Position numbers and translations under genes: made by a program. Under the pieces are notes generated by a model. That model saw only the letters and a program-made list of their open reading frames with translations. It did no database searches and was not told where the DNA came from. 64,000 bases of DNA from positions 1,674,001-1,738,000 of the forward strand of contig NZ_CP110680.1 in the NCBI RefSeq assembly GCF_028583725.1, read 5' to 3'. Each line of letters begins with the position of its first letter. Positions within the stretch are counted from its first letter, which is position 1. This DNA is from Cellulomonas fimi. Lineage in GTDB: Bacteria; Actinomycetota; Actinomycetes; Actinomycetales; Cellulomonadaceae. Positions 61,353 through 64,000 of this stretch are shown here, piece by piece.

Positions 61353-62480
61353 GTGACCGACTACTACGAGATCCTCGGCGTCCCGCGAGACGCGTCCCCG
61401 GAGCAGATCAAGAAGGCGTACCGCAAGCTCGCGCGCGAGCACCACCCCGACGTCGCCGGCAGCGACTCGGCGTCCGAGGAGCGGTTCAAGGACGTCTCGC
61501 GCGCGTACGACGTGCTCTCCAACCCCGAGAAGCGCCGCGCGTACGACCTGGGTGCGGACCCGGCGTCGCCGGGCGGCGGCATGGGCGGGGGCTTCGGCTT
61601 CCAGGACATCTTCGAGACGTTCTTCGGCGCGGCCGCGGGTGCGGGCGCGCAGCGTGGGCCGATCCCGCGCGCGCGTCGCGGCCAGGACGCGCTCGTGCGG
61701 CTGGACCTCGACCTCACCGAGGTGACGTTCGGCGCCCACAAGGAGGTGCCGGTCGACACGGCCGTGCTGTGCCCGACGTGCGGCGGCTCGTGCTGCCGTC
61801 CGGGCACGTCACCCCGCACGTGCGAGGTGTGCCACGGCCGCGGGTCGGTGCAGCGGGTCGCGCGCTCGTTCCTCGGTCAGGTCATGACGACGCAGCCGTG
61901 CGCCGCGTGCCACGGCTTCGGCACGGTCATCCCGGAGCCGTGCCCCGAGTGCTCGGGCGAGGGCCGGGTGCGCTCGCGCCGCACGCTCGGCGTGGACGTG
62001 CCCGCGGGCGTCGACACCGGCACGCGCATCAAGCTCACGGGCCAGGGCGAGGTCGGCCCGGGCGGCGGCCCTGCCGGCGACGTCTACCTCGAGGTGCACG
62101 AGCGCAAGCACGACACGTTCGTGCGCCGCGGCGACGACCTGCACGCGACGCTCCAGGTCCCGATGACCGCGGCCGCGCTCGGGACGACGCTGCAGCTCGA
62201 CACCCTGGACGGCGAGCGCGAGGTCGACCTGCGCCCGGGCACGCAGCCCGCCCAGGTCGTGACGCTCAAGGGCCTCGGAGTCGGCCACCTGCACACCGGC
62301 GGCCGCGGCGACCTGCACGTGCACGTCGAGGTGCAGGTCCCCACGGCGCTCGACGACGAGCAGGTCGAGCTGCTCCGCCGCCTCTCGGTCCTGCGCGGCG
62401 AGGAGCGCCCGGAGTCGCGGCTCGCGAGCGCGAGCAGCGGCGTCTTCGCGAAGCTGCGCGACAAGCTCTCGGGCCGCTGA
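61353..62480 (+). CDS. dnaJ: Chaperone protein DnaJ (DnaJ2 type)
   Basis: A 375-residue J-protein: J domain with HPD at residues 31-33, Gly/Phe linker (GGGMGGGFGFQDIF), four cysteine zinc modules and the substrate-binding C-domain (TGTRIKLTGQGEVG). The first zinc module reads CPTCGGSC, where the last Gly of CxxCxGxG is replaced by Cys; the others (CEVCHGRG, CAACHGFG, CPECSGEG) are regular. It stimulates DnaK. Absence of dnaK next to it and coupling to hrcA mark it as the second actinobacterial DnaJ. Confidence 0.96.
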   Translation: MTDYYEILGVPRDASPEQIKKAYRKLAREHHPDVAGSDSASEERFKDVSRAYDVLSNPEKRRAYDLGADPASPGGGMGGGFGFQDIFETFFGAAAGAGAQRGPIPRARRGQDALVRLDLDLTEVTFGAHKEVPVDTAVLCPTCGGSCCRPGTSPRTCEVCHGRGSVQRVARSFLGQVMTTQPCAACHGFGTVIPEPCPECSGEGRVRSRRTLGVDVPAGVDTGTRIKLTGQGEVGPGGGPAGDVYLEVHERKHDTFVRRGDDLHATLQVPMTAAALGTTLQLDTLDGEREVDLRPGTQPAQVVTLKGLGVGHLHTGGRGDLHVHVEVQVPTALDDEQVELLRRLSVLRGEERPESRLASASSGVFAKLRDKLSGR

Positions 62481-62481
62481 C

Positions 62482-63252
62482 GTGAGCGCACCCGTCTTCC
62501 TCGCGGAGCCGGGGACGCTCGCCGGTGTGGCCGCGGGGGGCACGTACCTGCTCGACGGGTCCGAGGGCCGCCACGCCGGTGTCGTGCAGCGGCGCGGGCC
62601 GGGGGAGCGGGTCGACGTGGTCGACGGCGCCGGGGTCCGCCTGGTCGGGGTCGTCGAGTCCGTCGGTGGCGAGGGCGTGCACCTGCGCGTCGAGGACGTG
62701 GTCGTCGAGCCCGCGCCCGGCGTCGCGCTCGTGCTGGTGCAGGCGCTCGCGAAGGGCGACCGCGACGAGATGGCGATCGAGGCCGCGACCGAGGTCGGCG
62801 CCGACGGCGTCCTGCCCTGGCAGGCGGACCGGTCGATCGTCGTGTGGCGCGGTGAGCGGGCCGCGAAGAGCCGCGCACGGTGGCTCGGCACGGTCCGGGC
62901 GGCCGCGAAGCAGGCGCGTCGTGCCCGCGTGCCCGACGTCGGCACGGCCGTCGACTCCCGTGCGCTCGCGCAGCGCGTGCGTGCGGCCGTCGACGCCGGG
63001 GGAGCCGCGCTCGTGCTGCACGAGGAGGCCACGCTCCCGATCGCGGACGTCCCGCTCCCGGACGCCGCGACGGCCGCGCGCGAGTGCCTGGTCGTCGTCG
63101 GTCCCGAGGGCGGCATCGGCGACGACGAGCTCGCCCGCCTCGTCGACGCGGGCGCGGTCGCCGTCCGCCTCGGCCCGCACGTGCTGCGCACGTCGACCGC
63201 GGGCCCGGTCGCCCTCGCGATCCTCGCGCAGCGCCTCGGCCGCTGGTTCTAG
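62482..63252 (+). CDS. rsmE: 16S rRNA (uracil-1498-N3)-methyltransferase
   Basis: A 256-residue SPOUT methyltransferase. HAGVVQRRGPGERVDVVDG is the N-terminal PUA-like RNA-binding part; the knot has VLVQALAKGDRDEMAIEAATEVGADGVLPW, VVGPEGGIGDDELARL and VRLGPHVLRTSTAGPVAL (each split or shortened here), with the conserved GPEGG and LR-T residues that bind S-adenosylmethionine. It modifies the 30S subunit. The GTG lies one base after the dnaJ stop codon, the conserved hrcA-dnaJ-rsmE order. Confidence 0.95.
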   Translation: MSAPVFLAEPGTLAGVAAGGTYLLDGSEGRHAGVVQRRGPGERVDVVDGAGVRLVGVVESVGGEGVHLRVEDVVVEPAPGVALVLVQALAKGDRDEMAIEAATEVGADGVLPWQADRSIVVWRGERAAKSRARWLGTVRAAAKQARRARVPDVGTAVDSRALAQRVRAAVDAGGAALVLHEEATLPIADVPLPDAATAARECLVVVGPEGGIGDDELARLVDAGAVAVRLGPHVLRTSTAGPVALAILAQRLGRWF

Positions 63253-63259
63253 GCGCTCG

Positions 63260-64000
63260 TCAGCGCACGTCCACCCCCGCCTCGGCGACCGCCGCGCGGC
63301 CCGCCTCGAGGCGGGCGACCGGGACACGGAACGGGGAGCACGAGACGTAGTCGAGGCCCGCGTCGTGGAAGAAGCGGATCGACTCGGGGTCGCCGCCGTG
63401 CTCGCCGCACACGCCGAGCGTGAGGTCCGGCTTGGCGGCGCGGCCCTGCTCGACGGCGATCTGGACGAGCCGCCCGACGCCGAGCGCGTCGATCGTCTCG
63501 AACGGCGACACGGTGAGGACGCCGTTGTCGGTGTACTGCGCGAAGAACGCGCCCTCGACGTCGTCGCGTGAGAAGCCCCACGTGGTCTGCGTGAGGTCGT
63601 TGGTGCCGAACGAGAAGAACGCGGCCTCCTGGGCGATGCGGTCGGCGGTGAGCGCGGCGCGGGGGAGCTCGATCATGACGCCGACGGGCAGGTCGAGGTC
63701 GACGCCCCGCTCGGCGCCGACCTCGGCCATGATCGTCTGCGCCTCGTCCTTGACGAGCCGCAGCTCCTGCACCGACCCGACGAGCGGCACCATGATCTCG
63801 GCGCGCGGGTCGCCGCCCGCGTTCCGGCGCTCGACGACGGCCTCGCAGATCGCGCGGATCTGGAGTGCGAACAGGCCGGGCACGACGAGGCCGAGCCGGA
63901 CGCCGCGCAGGCCGAGCATCGGGTTCGCCTCGTGCATGCGGCGCACGGCGGCGAGGAGCCGTTCGTCCGCCTCCGCGGACTCGCCGCGCTCGTGCGCGAG
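63260..64000 (-). CDS. ppdK: Pyruvate phosphate dikinase, C-terminal part
   Basis: The frame is open to the last base, so the N-terminal ATP-grasp and phosphohistidine domains lie outside. About 246 residues of the PEP/pyruvate-binding barrel are present: MLGLRGVRLG, MVPLVGSVQEL, MIELPRAALTAD, FFSFGTNDLTQTTWG and LGVCGEHGGDPESIRFFHDAG with the catalytic Cys, ending SPFRVPVARLEAGRAAV. The enzyme interconverts pyruvate, ATP and phosphate with PEP, AMP and pyrophosphate. It converges on rsmE with only seven bases between. Confidence 0.95.
   Translation of the reverse strand, partial: LAHERGESAEADERLLAAVRRMHEANPMLGLRGVRLGLVVPGLFALQIRAICEAVVERRNAGGDPRAEIMVPLVGSVQELRLVKDEAQTIMAEVGAERGVDLDLPVGVMIELPRAALTADRIAQEAAFFSFGTNDLTQTTWGFSRDDVEGAFFAQYTDNGVLTVSPFETIDALGVGRLVQIAVEQGRAAKPDLTLGVCGEHGGDPESIRFFHDAGLDYVSCSPFRVPVARLEAGRAAVAEAGVDVR

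Overview
The window is very GC-rich (about three quarters G+C by eye) and densely coded on both strands. GTG starts and 4-bp GTGA/ATGA overlaps are common. Gene content points to an actinobacterium of the Cellulomonas type: a mycothiol-dependent-enzyme family protein, a SigG-like ECF sigma factor with a SnoaL-like tail, a UvrA-like drug-resistance/repair ATPase, leaderless transcription with TANNNT boxes 6-8 nt before the start codon, and the conserved run comEA-comEC-holA-rpsT-lepA-hemW-hrcA-dnaJ-rsmE. Genus is inference; no rRNA or tRNA gene was seen.

Layout. (1) 1-7.1 kb, sugar utilisation: the end of a GH32 fructan hydrolase, a divergent LacI regulator, a three-gene FrcBCA-like ABC importer and a GH65 disaccharide phosphorylase. 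Two near-identical LacI-type operators flank the regulator/importer promoter. (2) 7.1-16.5 kb: UvrA-like ATPase, AraC/VOC pair, ppc, Nudix hydrolase, ECF sigma factor, and a molybdopterin oxidoreductase coupled to a flavin reductase. (3) 16.6-22 kb: DEAD-box helicase, a CYTH protein preceded by a 13-codon leaderless upstream ORF, a CatE-like dioxygenase behind a strong dyad, and a CYTH-CHAD protein. (4) 22-26.3 kb: a complete ykoFEDC thiamine-precursor ECF transporter operon under a TPP riboswitch. (5) 26.3-36 kb: surface and envelope proteins (lipoprotein, metallophosphoesterase, lectin-carboxypeptidase fusion), an MntR/DtxR-type regulator, an MFS exporter and a HerA-like ATPase. (6) 36-44.1 kb: leuS, degV, comEA, comEC, holA.

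(7) 44.1-47.6 kb is the most interesting part. An accessory cassette sits between holA and rpsT, genes that are normally close together in actinobacteria. It contains an EAL-domain protein, a second catalytically degraded EAL-like protein, a 47-residue secreted peptide with a clear signal sequence, and a regulator with an XRE-type DNA-binding domain followed by TPR-like repeats. A 17-bp dyad, GTCA-N9-TGAC, occurs three times within 490 bp: over the start codon of the second EAL gene, over the -10 box of the peptide gene and over the -10 box of the regulator gene. This looks like a self-contained peptide-signalling or autoregulated switch, formally similar to RRNPP (Rgg/PlcR/Rap) quorum-sensing pairs of Firmicutes and possibly linked to cyclic-di-GMP. 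That role is inferred.

(8) 47.7-64 kb: rpsT, a PemK/MazF-like protein, the ATP-grasp/alpha-E/transglutaminase cassette, a mycothiol-dependent isomerase family protein, lepA, a PEP-mutase-family protein, hemW, two DUF4870 membrane proteins, a Pro/Gly-rich membrane protein, DUF3097, hrcA behind a CIRCE element, dnaJ, rsmE and the C-terminal part of pyruvate phosphate dikinase running off the end.
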